A stretch of DNA of 64,000 nucleotides from JAKFWF01 sp031367505 (GTDB lineage Bacteria > Pseudomonadota > Alphaproteobacteria > Rhizobiales > Hyphomicrobiaceae). The stretch is taken from NCBI GenBank assembly GCA_031367505.1, contig JANLPY010000172.1, positions 31,952 to 95,951 on the forward strand, in the 5' to 3' direction. Position numbers and translations under genes: made by a program. Below, in pieces: positions 54,283 to 63,717 of the stretch; positions within the stretch are counted from its first letter, which is position 1; the number at the start of each line of letters is the position of its first letter. The notes beneath the pieces are model-generated. The model was not told where the DNA came from and did no database searches. It worked only from the letters and a program-made list of their open reading frames with translations.

Positions 54283-55331
54283 GCGCGAAGGTTCATCATT
54301 GTATAACCCGAAGCTGGATCGGCCATGTGGCACGCCGTCTGATGCGCCAAGCCGCAGTCGAGAAGTCGCGGCTCCGTTGCGCGGCAAATGCCGGTCGCGT
54401 GCTGGCATCGCGTATGAAATCGGCAACCCGGCGGCGGGTTGATCGGGTTCGGTGGATCACCAGCGAGAGGCGCCTGCGTCGTGCGACGGTCTGGGTCCAT
54501 CGATAGCATCGAGCCGAGCAACGCGCGCGTATATGGATGCTGGCTGTCGCCATAGAGTGCTTCGGTTTCGCCAATTTCCGCGATCCGCCCGAGATACATG
54601 ACCATCACGCGGTCGGACATGAAACGCACCACCTCGAGATCATGGCTGATGAAGACGTAAGTCAACCCGAATTCTTCCTTGAGATCGAGCAGCAGATTGA
54701 GCACTTGCGCTTCGACCGATTTGTCGAGCGCCGATACCGCCTCGTCAAGGATCAGCAACTTGGGCTCGAGTGCCAAGGCGCGGGCGATGTTGACGCGCTG
54801 CCGTTGCCCGCCCGACAACTCGTGCGGATAGCGTCCGGCAAAGCGCTTCGGCTCGAGGCCAACGCGGGCGAGCAATGCGCGCGCGCGCGCAATGGCAGCG
54901 ATCTTTGACAAACCGTGTACGGTTGGGCCGAACGCGATCGACCCCTCGATTGTCAGGCGCGGGTTGAGCGACGCGTAACTATCCTGGAACACCATTTGCA
55001 CTTGGCGGCGAAATTTTTTCACCGGCAGCGCCGCACTTCCAACGTCGAGCCCAGCAAACCGTATGCTGCCGCTGTCCGCTTTGATCAATTGCATCAATAA
55101 TCGTGCAGCCGTCGACTTGCCGCAGCCAGACTCCCCGACGATGCCGAGCGTCTCGCCTTCATTGACCGAAAATGTAAGTCCATCGACCGCCCGCACGTGC
55201 GCATTTGCACGGCCGAACAAGCCAGACTTGATCGGAAAATGCTTCACGAGCTTGTCGACTGTCAGCAGCGATTTGGCCGGCGCTGGCGTACCTTCGTCGT
55301 CCCACTCCAAGATCTCGTTTGCCGTGAGCAT
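54279..55331 (-). CDS. Peptide-type ABC transporter ATPase, DppF/OppF-like
   Basis: 350 residues. Walker A GESGCGKSTAARLLMQLI, VFQDSYASLNPRLTI Q-loop, signature ELSGGQRQRVNIARAL, Walker B LLILDEAVSALD and H-loop VFISHDLEVVRFMSD are intact. The C-terminal GDPPNPINPPPGCRFHTRC is the oligopeptide-transporter tail. It is the second of the two ATPases that form the heterodimer with the DppD-like protein, encoded just downstream with a 4-bp overlap. The DppC-like permease gene is 3 bp upstream. Confidence 0.92.
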   Translation of the reverse strand: MLTANEILEWDDEGTPAPAKSLLTVDKLVKHFPIKSGLFGRANAHVRAVDGLTFSVNEGETLGIVGESGCGKSTAARLLMQLIKADSGSIRFAGLDVGSAALPVKKFRRQVQMVFQDSYASLNPRLTIEGSIAFGPTVHGLSKIAAIARARALLARVGLEPKRFAGRYPHELSGGQRQRVNIARALALEPKLLILDEAVSALDKSVEAQVLNLLLDLKEEFGLTYVFISHDLEVVRFMSDRVMVMYLGRIAEIGETEALYGDSQHPYTRALLGSMLSMDPDRRTTQAPLAGDPPNPINPPPGCRFHTRCQHATGICRATEPRLLDCGLAHQTACHMADPASGYTMMNLRA

Positions 55332-55334
55332 TGG

Positions 55335-56225
55335 TTACGCCTTCAAATCCATCGCCGACCGCAATCCATCGGTCAGCATATTAAACGCGATGGATGTAAC
55401 GAAAATCATGACACCGGGCAGGGCGCAAAGCAGCGGCTGGGTGTAGATCGCCGTGCGCAACGTGTTGAGCATCAAGCCCCATTCCGGCTCCGGCGGCTTT
55501 ACGCCGAGCCCCAAGAACGACAGCCCCGACGCCAGGATCATCGACACCGCGATCAAGCTCATGGCGTAGACGAAGATGGGTCCGAGCACATTGCCCAGCA
55601 CATGCTGGCGGATGATCGTCAATGCGCCAGCACCGCTCGCCCGCGCCGCCTCGATGAAATCGGCTCCGCGAATACCGGTCGTGACACTTTCGGATACGCG
55701 CGCGATCGGCGGCACAAACACGATCGTCAACGAGATGAGGCCATTGGCGATGCCGGCCCCCAATGCGCCAGACAACGCGATCGCCAACAACACCGAGGGA
55801 AATGCAAAAAACACGTCGATGGTGCGCATCAAAATCGTGTTGAGCCAGCCACCCGCATAACCGGCGATGATGCCGATTGCGCCGCCGATAAAAAGCGCGA
55901 TGAACACCGGCGTCACCCCCATGAACAGCGATAGCCTGGCGCCCATAATCAACCGCGAAAGCATGTCGCGCCCGAGCTCGTCCGTGCCCAGGATAAATCC
56001 CGGCGTACCGACTGGTTTCAGGCGTCGCAAACTCATGCCCTTGTAGGGATCATCCGGCACGATCCAAGGCGCGAAGATCGCCATCAGGATCAACGCCAGC
56101 GCGACGAGGCCAGCAAACATGGCAACCTTGTCGCGAGTGAATCGCCGCACGACGGTTGCGCTGTAGCTCGGCGAGCGCAAGACCGGTTCCGCTGCCAGCG
56201 CAATATCTATACTGGTGACGGCCAT
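55335..56225 (-). CDS. Peptide-type ABC transporter permease, DppC/OppC-like
   Basis: 296 residues with about six membrane helices. The N-terminal VAMFAGLVALALILMAIFAPWIVPDDP helix and LGTDELGRDMLSRLIMGAR loop are typical of DppC; the EAARASGAGALTIIRQHVLGNVL loop is the EAA contact site for the ATPase. The start shares a base with the upstream permease stop (TGATG), indicating coupled translation. Confidence 0.92.
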   Translation of the reverse strand: MAVTSIDIALAAEPVLRSPSYSATVVRRFTRDKVAMFAGLVALALILMAIFAPWIVPDDPYKGMSLRRLKPVGTPGFILGTDELGRDMLSRLIMGARLSLFMGVTPVFIALFIGGAIGIIAGYAGGWLNTILMRTIDVFFAFPSVLLAIALSGALGAGIANGLISLTIVFVPPIARVSESVTTGIRGADFIEAARASGAGALTIIRQHVLGNVLGPIFVYAMSLIAVSMILASGLSFLGLGVKPPEPEWGLMLNTLRTAIYTQPLLCALPGVMIFVTSIAFNMLTDGLRSAMDLKA

Positions 56226-57178
56226 CAGCGCCGCTCCACGCGAGGATCGAGCACCGTCTGCAGCAGATCAACCGCCAGATTTAGGGCGACGAAAAATAAC
56301 GCAAGCACCAGGATCGTGCCCTGTAACAGCGGCAGATCGCGCTGGAAGATCGCCGAGTTGAGCAAAAAGCCGGTACCCGGCCAGGCAAAAACCGTTTCGA
56401 TGAGAATCGAGCCGCCCAACAGATAGCCGAGTTGTATTCCCATCACCGCAAGTGCGGTCGGCGCCGCGTTCTTTACGACATGCCGAAAGATGCCGAGGCC
56501 GGTCATGCCCTTGGCTTTCAACCCGGTGATGAACTCTTGGCTCATGATCTCGGCGACGAGGGCGCGAACGGTTCGCGCGATGATACCCATCGGGATCACG
56601 CTCATGGTGATGGCCGGCAGAACCATGAATTGCATGTGCGCCCAATCCCATGCCCAGTCGGCCGATCCGCCAGGTCCGGCACCCGTCGGCGGCAACCATC
56701 CGTAAGTTGCGGAGAAGATGATGACGAGCACCATGCCGAGCCAGTAGTGCGGCACCGACACGCCGATCACCGAGATGGCGGAGGCGAGTTTGTCGATCCA
56801 GGTGTCGCGGAAGGTGCCGGCGATAAAGCCGAGGAATGAGCCCAGCACAAATCCGATCACCGTTGCGACGCTAGCCAGCATCAGCGTATTGCCAACCGCC
56901 TTCGAGACCTCCGCGGTCACTGGCCGGCTGGACGCGACCGACGTTCCAAGATCACCGTGCAGCGCGCGCCACACCCAGCGGAAGAACTGCTCCGGATAGG
57001 ACCGGTCAAACCCATACAGTGTCATCAGTTGGGACTTGAGCTCGCTGTTGGCATCCGGCGGTAAAACAGAATCGAGCGGTGAGCCCGGCGCGATGTGCAC
57101 CAGGATAAAGCAGACGATCGCCACCCCGAAAACGATGGGCACCGAGTAGAGCAATCGCTTGGCGAGGTAGAGGAGCAT
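56225..57178 (-). CDS. Peptide-type ABC transporter permease, DppB/OppB-like
   Basis: 317 residues, six membrane helices. MLLYLAKRLLYSVPIVFGVAIVCFILVHIAPGSP is the classic DppB start, and GLKAKGMTGLGIFRHVVKNAAPTALA the EAA loop. LGGSILIETVFAWPGTGFLLNSAI is also diagnostic. ATG 57176-57178 was chosen because it gives that family start. A REP-like palindrome lies in the 138-bp gap to the upstream substrate-binding protein gene. Confidence 0.93.
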   Translation of the reverse strand: MLLYLAKRLLYSVPIVFGVAIVCFILVHIAPGSPLDSVLPPDANSELKSQLMTLYGFDRSYPEQFFRWVWRALHGDLGTSVASSRPVTAEVSKAVGNTLMLASVATVIGFVLGSFLGFIAGTFRDTWIDKLASAISVIGVSVPHYWLGMVLVIIFSATYGWLPPTGAGPGGSADWAWDWAHMQFMVLPAITMSVIPMGIIARTVRALVAEIMSQEFITGLKAKGMTGLGIFRHVVKNAAPTALAVMGIQLGYLLGGSILIETVFAWPGTGFLLNSAIFQRDLPLLQGTILVLALFFVALNLAVDLLQTVLDPRVERR

Positions 57179-57213
57179 TTGTTTGGCCGGTCTTGTCGTC
57201 GCCACCCTACAAC

Positions 57214-57243
57214 TGTCATCCTCGGGCTTGGACCGAGGACCGG
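57214..57243. repeat. REP-like palindromic element between the binding-protein and permease genes
   Basis: TGTCAT (57214-57219) leads into CCTCGG (57220-57225), a 7-nt loop GCTTGGA, and CCGAGG (57233-57238), then ACCGG. The sequence closely resembles the alphaproteobacterial intergenic palindrome TCATCCTCGGGCTTG... found in many copies in Rhizobiales genomes. Position between two genes of one operon suggests it could stabilise the upstream mRNA end or lower downstream expression, as REP sequences do in malE-malF. Only one copy was seen here. Confidence 0.55.
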
Positions 57244-57316
57244 CGGTTCGGCTGTGGATCGCTGGCGGCGACGGCGCCAACTTCACCCATCCTTATGCCT
57301 GATTCCCCCAGACCGC

Positions 57317-58972
57317 CTACTCCATGCTCATCGTCGCGATATCGATGAACCAGCTCTTTGGTTGAACGACGCCCTTGACCTTCGGGCTCATCGCGCGCGG
57401 ACCAACGTCATGAGCCACCCAGAGGAATGGCGCTTCCTCGACGATCTTTGCGTGCAGCTTGGCCAGCGCCGCATCGCGTGCCGCACCTTCGAACGAGGTA
57501 CGGGCATCGGCGATCAACGCGTCCAACTCGGGCGATGTGAAGTAGCCCCAGTTGTTCGAAGTCGGCGCCACCGTCTTCGACGACGTGAAGCGAACCATTG
57601 CGAAGAACGGATCCATCGCCGCAAACGTCACGTTGGTTGCGTGCGCACCGCGCGAACTCGCATCCTTGGCGCCTGCACGCCAGTTGCTGAACAGGGCGTT
57701 CCACTCGATGACATCGAGCTCGACATCGAAGTAGCACTCCTTCAGCGCCTGCTGCAGGAACTCGTTCATCGGGATCGGCTGCATCTGGCCGGAGCCCGAT
57801 GCCGACGTGATGGTCTTGACCTTGAGCCGCTTTGACGCACTGAACCCGGCTTCTTCCATCAGCTTCTTGGCGGCCGGCAGATCATACTTGATGTCGAACT
57901 TCGGGTTACCCCACCATGGATGCCCTGGCGGAACCGTACCCTTCGGCACTTCCATCAGGCCGCCAAGCGCGGACTTCAGATCCTCGCGATTGACGCACAA
58001 GTTGGCTGCGTGACGAACGCGCTTGTCGAGCCAGGGTGAGCCTTCGGCAAACGAGAACTGCCATGGCCAGACGTGTGGCTGCGCGTTGGTATAGACCGTG
58101 AAGCCTTTCGACTTGATCTGCGGCAGGGCGTCGGGTGCCGGCGCCTCGATCCAATCGACTTGACCCGACAGTAACGCTGCGGTGCGTGCGTTGGCTTCAG
58201 GCAATGGCATCAATACGACGCGATCGATCTTCGACAGCCGCTTGGGGTCCCAATAGGCGGCATTCTTGACGTATTCCACCCGTTCGCGTGGAGTAAACTT
58301 CGCCATCTTGAACGGCCCTGAGCCCGAAGCATCGGCAGCGAAGGCAGCCCACGCCTGCTTTGCCCGTTCAGCGGGATCGGCGACCGAACTCAGCGCATCA
58401 AACTTCGCCTTCCAGTGCGCCGGCGAGGCAATGAACAAATTCGTTAGGTTGATCGGCAGGAAGCTGTCCGGCTCTTTGGTCTTCAGAACGACGGTCAAGT
58501 CATCGACCTTGGTGGCGCTTTCCAACGTCGGCATGCGGCTGACCGTGACGCCGATCTGATCGGGTGCAAAATGAGCCGCGTCTTTTTTGAGCACTTTCTC
58601 GACGTTCCACACGATCGCATCGGCAGTCAGCGCCGAGCCGTCGTGGAACTTGACGCCGGGCCGCAGCTTGAATGTCCACTTGGTCTTATCGGCATCGTCG
58701 ACCTTCCACTCGGTGGCGAGGCCCGGAATAACGACGCTCGCCTTGTCGGCAGTCGACAGATCCCAGTGCGTCAATGCATCGAACAGCGGTATCCCGGTGA
58801 ACCGATTGCCCTCGAAACCCTGATCGGGTTGACCGTTGGTTTTTGGAATATCGGCCGCCGTCATGCCGATGCGGAGCACTTTGTCTTGAGCCGACGCGCT
58901 GCCTGAGAATACGCTCGCAGCCGCGCATGCGGCGAGGGTCAGGCCCAGCGCAACCATCTTCAACTGCTTCAT
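57317..58972 (-). CDS. Peptide-type ABC transporter substrate-binding protein
   Basis: 551 residues of the SBP_bac_5 (DppA/OppA) family. A signal peptide MKQLKMVALGLTLAACAAASV is likely cleaved after ASA at residue 28. Mature signatures include LATEWKVDDADKTKWTFKLRPGVKFHDGSALTADAIVWNVEKV and SGSGPFKMAKFTPRERVEYVKN. It delivers the substrate to the permeases; the family handles peptides, nickel, opines and other compounds, so the ligand is open. It is the first gene of the transporter operon; the 180-bp gap upstream to the kinase stop should hold the promoter. Confidence 0.93.
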   Translation of the reverse strand: MKQLKMVALGLTLAACAAASVFSGSASAQDKVLRIGMTAADIPKTNGQPDQGFEGNRFTGIPLFDALTHWDLSTADKASVVIPGLATEWKVDDADKTKWTFKLRPGVKFHDGSALTADAIVWNVEKVLKKDAAHFAPDQIGVTVSRMPTLESATKVDDLTVVLKTKEPDSFLPINLTNLFIASPAHWKAKFDALSSVADPAERAKQAWAAFAADASGSGPFKMAKFTPRERVEYVKNAAYWDPKRLSKIDRVVLMPLPEANARTAALLSGQVDWIEAPAPDALPQIKSKGFTVYTNAQPHVWPWQFSFAEGSPWLDKRVRHAANLCVNREDLKSALGGLMEVPKGTVPPGHPWWGNPKFDIKYDLPAAKKLMEEAGFSASKRLKVKTITSASGSGQMQPIPMNEFLQQALKECYFDVELDVIEWNALFSNWRAGAKDASSRGAHATNVTFAAMDPFFAMVRFTSSKTVAPTSNNWGYFTSPELDALIADARTSFEGAARDAALAKLHAKIVEEAPFLWVAHDVGPRAMSPKVKGVVQPKSWFIDIATMSME

Positions 58973-59152
58973 CGCGATATGATCCCGATCTGATTTGTCC
59001 GCCGCGCAATCTTTCACCTGGCGCCTTTGCCAAGTCGAGCGGCGAGCCAAAACGAAGCACGTTCCAACGCCTTGCACAAGCGATAGGCAGAGCCAAAAAT
59101 CCGTGCAATGCGCTTAAAATATCAACAGTCGTTCGTTCGACAGTGGACGCGC

Positions 59153-61489
59153 TCAGTCCTTGGACGCACGAACCGCATTGGGCTGATCCTCGATATCGCG
59201 AACCTTCACCGTGCCGCTCTCGCTTGCTGTCACAATACGCCTCCCGTTGTTCGCGAAGCTGACCGCCTTTAGTTTGGCAATCGACTCAGACGCGCCAAAA
59301 ATTCGCGCGATCCGCACCTTGCGCGGCTCCCACAACCGCAAGAGACCGTCATCACCCACGGACGCCAACGTTTCGCCAACCGGTCCGAAGGCCAAGGCAT
59401 TCACCCGCCCTTGATGACCGGTTAGCGTCGTGACCAACCGGTTCGAAGCGGTTGACCAGATCCGAATGCTGCCATCGAGACCGGCCGAGGCCAACAAGCG
59501 TCCATCGGCGGAGAAGTCGATTGCGGTGACGAAATCCCTATGTCCGCGATACGTGCGCACGAGACTAGCTGTGTCCATATTCCAAAGCTTCACGGCACGG
59601 TCTGCGCCGCCCGACGCTATGAATGGGCCGGCAGGGGAAAACGCGATTGCCTGCACCGCGCTTTCATGGCCCTCCAGCATTTGCGCCGGTTCGGTTGGCA
59701 GCGCGGCGTTCCAGAGAGCGATCGACCAGTCGTGCGCGGCCGTCACAATGCGATCTGGCGCCCCGGCGAACGCCACGGCCCACACGCTCGCCTCGTTGCG
59801 CTTGAAGCTCGCGAGAATTTCGCCCTTATCGAGATCCCATAGCATCGTCGTCCCGTCACTGTGCCCGGTAACCACGCGCCGCTGCACAACAGCAAACGCC
59901 GTTATCGGCCCCTGCGGCACCAGGATTGTTCGCTGCAAGACGCCGGAGGTCGCGCTCCAAATCCTCAGCGATCCATCCACACCCGCGGTGACGACCTGAT
60001 CACCGCTAAAGCCAACCCCGATCGTATCGCCGGCATTACCTTTCAGTTCGAGCACCGCCAGCGCTTCCGGCGGAACGATCTTCGGCGCGGGCACCACGGA
60101 TGTGCGATTGCGAACCTCGAAACTCGGCAGCCGATCCTTCAGCCCAAGTGCTGCGCTCGACACGCCGGCCGCCACCAACAACGAAATAGCCACCCAGTGC
60201 CCGGCGCCGCGACGGCGAGGCCGCTTTACTAATTGCGGGGGCATCGATGGTGGCAGCGATTCTGGCCGTATGGGCGGCGCGGTCGGTAGTATCAGCTTTT
60301 TGGCCGGCTTGGGCGGCTTGGGCTTGCGCGGCGTAATGACTGTCGCGGCCTTCTCGGGCGGCCGCACTTCGATAGGCGGTGCCGGGATCGGGGGCGGCGC
60401 TTTCAAATTGGCAGATAGATTGCTCGCAGGTTCGGTCGCCGTCTTTTTCTTCAGACCCTCGAAAAAATCCAGCAGGCTGCCCTTCTGTCCAGGCGCATCC
60501 GGTGCCGGTGGCACTTCGCCGGCCAACGCTGTGGCCGTCGAGGCAACCTTGGGTTTCGCCGCAGGTCTTGCCGGCTCGACCGCTGTAAGCCAGCTTTTCT
60601 TCGGCGTCTTTGGTTCCGGCGCCAACAGATCACCGCGCCATTCGATGATCGACCTTGGCCGCCGGTCGATATCAAGCGACATGGCGCGATCGATCGCCGC
60701 CAGAAACCGTGGCCGATAGGTTCCAAGGGCAGCATCCTTGGCACTCACGTACTCGTCGTTGACGACGCGTGACGGACTGTCGGGCGGACGCTTGCCGGTA
60801 ATCGCGTGATAAAGCGTTGCCGCCAGCGCGTAGATATCGGTCCACGGTCCCTGCTGCGATGCCTTTTCGGCGTATTGCTCGTAAGGGCTATAGCCCGGCT
60901 TCACGAGTGCACTTACCGTCCGCGAGTGGCTGGCAATCTCGCCGCGCGCCGAACCGAAATCGATCAGCACCGGCGAGCCGTCACGGCGCACCATTATGTT
61001 GTCGGGCGCGATGTCGCGATGCAGGAAGTCAGCTTTGTGAATGACCTCGAGCGCGTCCAGCAGGGGCCCGACAATCTTGTCGATCTCAGTCTGGCGTGGC
61101 GCCCGGCCGAGCTCCTTCAACCAGCCTTTGAGGCTCGCCCCCTCCTCGAAGTGCAGCACCATGTAACCGGTGTTGTTGGCCCGAAAGTACCGGTACACAC
61201 GGCATATGTTGCGGTGATCAAATCGCGCGAGCGTCTGGGCTTCCTCGATAAAGCGATCGAGGCCCCACTTGTAGTCCCCCGCACAATCACCAGACCGCGG
61301 CACCGCGCCCTGATCTTTCGAGCGCGCGGCAAAATCGGAGGGGAAGTATTCCTTGATCGTCACCGACCGGGCGAGTGCTATTTCATCTGCGAGATAGGTG
61401 ATGCCGAAACCGCCGGCACCGAGCACGCGCTCAATACGGAAATCGCCAACGAGTTCGGTGCCAGGTGTCAGCGCTAGAACGTGAGTCAT
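59153..61489 (-). CDS. Transmembrane Ser/Thr protein kinase with C-terminal WD40 propeller
   Basis: 778 residues. Kinase domain 14-290: Gly loop GAGGFGITY, K46 in VTIKEYFP, H157-R-D159 in HRDIAPDNI with N164, D177-F-G. The Lys after HRD is Ala here, as is usual in the alphaproteobacterial IKEYFPSDFAARS group. A Pro-rich linker of about 120 residues follows, then one membrane helix at 431-450, then seven WD40-like repeats (480-770), with blades such as VVTAGVDGSLRIWSATSG and IASGGADRAVKLWNMDTA. The kinase should be cytoplasmic and the propeller periplasmic. Ligand and targets are unknown. It lies alone, 180 bp before the importer operon on the same strand. Confidence 0.93.
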   Translation of the reverse strand: MTHVLALTPGTELVGDFRIERVLGAGGFGITYLADEIALARSVTIKEYFPSDFAARSKDQGAVPRSGDCAGDYKWGLDRFIEEAQTLARFDHRNICRVYRYFRANNTGYMVLHFEEGASLKGWLKELGRAPRQTEIDKIVGPLLDALEVIHKADFLHRDIAPDNIMVRRDGSPVLIDFGSARGEIASHSRTVSALVKPGYSPYEQYAEKASQQGPWTDIYALAATLYHAITGKRPPDSPSRVVNDEYVSAKDAALGTYRPRFLAAIDRAMSLDIDRRPRSIIEWRGDLLAPEPKTPKKSWLTAVEPARPAAKPKVASTATALAGEVPPAPDAPGQKGSLLDFFEGLKKKTATEPASNLSANLKAPPPIPAPPIEVRPPEKAATVITPRKPKPPKPAKKLILPTAPPIRPESLPPSMPPQLVKRPRRRGAGHWVAISLLVAAGVSSAALGLKDRLPSFEVRNRTSVVPAPKIVPPEALAVLELKGNAGDTIGVGFSGDQVVTAGVDGSLRIWSATSGVLQRTILVPQGPITAFAVVQRRVVTGHSDGTTMLWDLDKGEILASFKRNEASVWAVAFAGAPDRIVTAAHDWSIALWNAALPTEPAQMLEGHESAVQAIAFSPAGPFIASGGADRAVKLWNMDTASLVRTYRGHRDFVTAIDFSADGRLLASAGLDGSIRIWSTASNRLVTTLTGHQGRVNALAFGPVGETLASVGDDGLLRLWEPRKVRIARIFGASESIAKLKAVSFANNGRRIVTASESGTVKVRDIEDQPNAVRASKD

Positions 61490-61810
61490 GGCTGGACCAC
61501 CCGCAGTTCAGCTGGCCGCGACCGAGCATTACCGCACGATGCAATGATCGAACGAACTGCGCTGCTTCCATACGCTTTTGGTGGTCGACGCCTCACACGT
61601 GCTCCCTATGAGCATTTCTAGTCTCGATTTACCCATCTCACGACAACTGTGGCCATAAATTGTGGCCACGTGGCGTTCCGTCTATCGTTGCGCCGGTAAG
61701 TGTTGCATTGCACTGACGCGCACCCGTGGCATACTCGACACATCGAGAGGGTGGCCGCTTTACAGCGCCGCTGCCTCGGCGAGCAGAGCATTGGGGTTGG
61801 CGACTCGGCA
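61490..61810. other. Divergent intergenic region between kinase and polyamine-type ABC genes
   Basis: This 321-bp stretch holds no convincing gene. It has two copies of TGTGGCCA (61648-61655 and 61661-61668), the second running into the palindrome GCCACGTGGC (61665-61674). These could be a regulator site for the ABC operon. The promoters of both flanking genes should lie here. An in-frame extension of the ABC ATPase gene back to about 61700 has no good ribosome site. Confidence 0.5.
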
Positions 61811-62842
61811 ATGACATTCATCGTTCTCGATCGACTTTCCAAGAGTTTCGGTGAGCATAAGGCCGTCGATAATCTGTCACTTAGCGTGGAACGGGGCGAA
61901 TTCGTTTCGCTGCTTGGGCCGTCCGGGTGCGGCAAGACGACAACGCTGCAAATGATCGCCGGTTTCGTTGCGCCGACATCGGGCGCCATTCGGCTCGATA
62001 ATACCGAACTTGCAACCGTTCATCCAAGTCAGCGCGGCCTTGGCATCGTATTCCAAAGCTACGCGCTATTTCCCCACATGACGGTTGCCGAGAATGTCGC
62101 CTTCGGCTTGCAGATGCGCAACATCGCACGCGCCGAATGCGAAACGCGCGTTGCCGGCACTCTGAAGCTCGTTGGCCTTGATGGATTCGGCGAACGCTAC
62201 CCGCGCCGCATGTCGGGTGGGCAGCAGCAGCGGGTCGCCCTGGCGCGCGCGCTGGTGATTGCCCCCAAGATCCTGCTACTCGACGAGCCCCTTTCCAACC
62301 TCGACGCCAAACTTCGCGAGGAGATGCAGATCGAGTTACGTCAAATCCAGCGTGCGAGCGGCACGACGACGATACTCGTCACTCACGACCAAGCCGAGGC
62401 GATGGCGCTGTCCGACCGCATCGTCGTGATGAACAAGGGCCGCGTCGAACAGATCGCGGCGCCACACGAGGCGTACAAAAATCCCGCGACACCGTTCGTG
62501 GCAAGCTTCCTCGGCAAGACCAATATGCTAGCGGCCGAAGGCCACGGGGACACGGTTCGCATTGGCGACGGCCAATGGCCGATCGCACACCCACTGACCG
62601 GGAGCCTGCATGCAACCATTCGGCCGGAGCGGATCAGGTTTGCCGAACCCGCCCCCAGTAGTCTCGCTGGCATCGTGAAGACGCGTATCTTCCAAGGCAA
62701 TCACTGGCTTTATCAAGTCGAGACAACAGCCGGAATGGTAACGGTGATCGAGCCGAATAGCGGCACTGCACCTTACCGCGAGGCGGAGACAGCGCATCTG
62801 ACTTGGAACCCATCCGACATGTCGCTGCGGGCGTCCTCATGA
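61811..62842 (+). CDS. Polyamine-type ABC transporter ATPase (PotA-like)
   Basis: 343 residues. Walker A GPSGCGKTTTLQMIAGF, Q-loop VFQSYALFPHMTV, signature MSGGQQQRVALARAL, Walker B ILLLDEPLSNLDAKLREEM and H-loop LVTHDQAEAMALSD are present; the C-terminal TOBE domain includes SLHATIRPERIRFAEP. It energises import by the two permeases downstream, with a 4-bp overlap to the first. Known relatives import spermidine, putrescine or other amines, but also thiamine or iron complexes. Confidence 0.92.
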   Translation: MTFIVLDRLSKSFGEHKAVDNLSLSVERGEFVSLLGPSGCGKTTTLQMIAGFVAPTSGAIRLDNTELATVHPSQRGLGIVFQSYALFPHMTVAENVAFGLQMRNIARAECETRVAGTLKLVGLDGFGERYPRRMSGGQQQRVALARALVIAPKILLLDEPLSNLDAKLREEMQIELRQIQRASGTTTILVTHDQAEAMALSDRIVVMNKGRVEQIAAPHEAYKNPATPFVASFLGKTNMLAAEGHGDTVRIGDGQWPIAHPLTGSLHATIRPERIRFAEPAPSSLAGIVKTRIFQGNHWLYQVETTAGMVTVIEPNSGTAPYREAETAHLTWNPSDMSLRASS

Positions 62843-63717
62843 GCACGATCGCAGATCAAGAAACCTCGCAGTCCGGCGGCTATGCACTGGTCGCGCCGGC
62901 AGCGCTGCTGTTCCTCGGCATCGTCCTCGTGCCCCTGACGATGACGTTGATATTGTCGTTCAACGAGTGGGGGCAATATAGCGGCATCCAGCCGGTGATT
63001 ACGTTGAAGAACTGGCACGAGGTCATCACCGACAGCTATTACCTCGAAGTCTTTGCACGCACACTGCGTATAGCCTTGATCGTCACGCTCGTCACCGCGA
63101 TCCTGGGTGCGCCTGAAGCCTACATTATGCACCGTATGAACGCCCCCTGGAAGGGCGTGTTCCTGCTCGTGATCCTCGGGCCGCTGCTGATTTCGGTGGT
63201 CGCGCGAACGCTCGGCTGGGCCTTGCTGTTCGGCGGCAATAGTGGCGTCATCAACAAGGCGCTGATGAGCCTCGGTGTGATCGCCAACCCGATCCCCTTC
63301 ATGTTCACCGAACTTGGCGTGATCGTCGCGCTGTCGCATGTGCTGGTGCCGTTCATGGTGCTGTCGGTGTGGGCGTCGCTTCAGCGGCTCGATCCGCAAA
63401 TCGAGAATGCCGCGGTTTCGCTCGGAGCCCGGCAATCAACGGTTCTCGCCCGCATCGTGCTGCCGCAGATCCTGCCCGGCTTACTGTCCGGCGCGATCAT
63501 CGTATTCGCTCTAGCGGCGAGCGCCTTTGCTTCACCAGCGATCATCGGCGGCCGGCGCTTGAAGGTTGCAGCAACGCTCGCCTACGACGAATTCCTCAAC
63601 ACGCTTAATTGGCCCTTGGGTGCCGCCGTCGCCGTATTATTGCTAGTGGGCTTGATGGCCATCATCGTCGGCACCAACCGGCTGGTCGAACGCCGTTATG
63701 CGGAGGTCTTCCGATGA
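62839..63717 (+). CDS. Polyamine-type ABC transporter permease (PotB-like)
   Basis: 292 residues, about six membrane helices. The first helix is preceded by a short polar leader; the EAA loop reads ENAAVSLGARQSTVLARIVLPQILPGLLSG. The ATG overlaps the stop of the ATPase gene as ATGA, and its own stop overlaps the next start by 4 bp, so the three genes are translationally coupled. No substrate-binding protein gene is seen on this side; it may lie beyond the right edge. Confidence 0.9.
   Translation: MSTIADQETSQSGGYALVAPAALLFLGIVLVPLTMTLILSFNEWGQYSGIQPVITLKNWHEVITDSYYLEVFARTLRIALIVTLVTAILGAPEAYIMHRMNAPWKGVFLLVILGPLLISVVARTLGWALLFGGNSGVINKALMSLGVIANPIPFMFTELGVIVALSHVLVPFMVLSVWASLQRLDPQIENAAVSLGARQSTVLARIVLPQILPGLLSGAIIVFALAASAFASPAIIGGRRLKVAATLAYDEFLNTLNWPLGAAVAVLLLVGLMAIIVGTNRLVERRYAEVFR

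Noticed and set aside
60806..61477. 223-codon frame opposite the kinase domain
   Set aside because: Antisense to an intact kinase domain and Arg/His rich.
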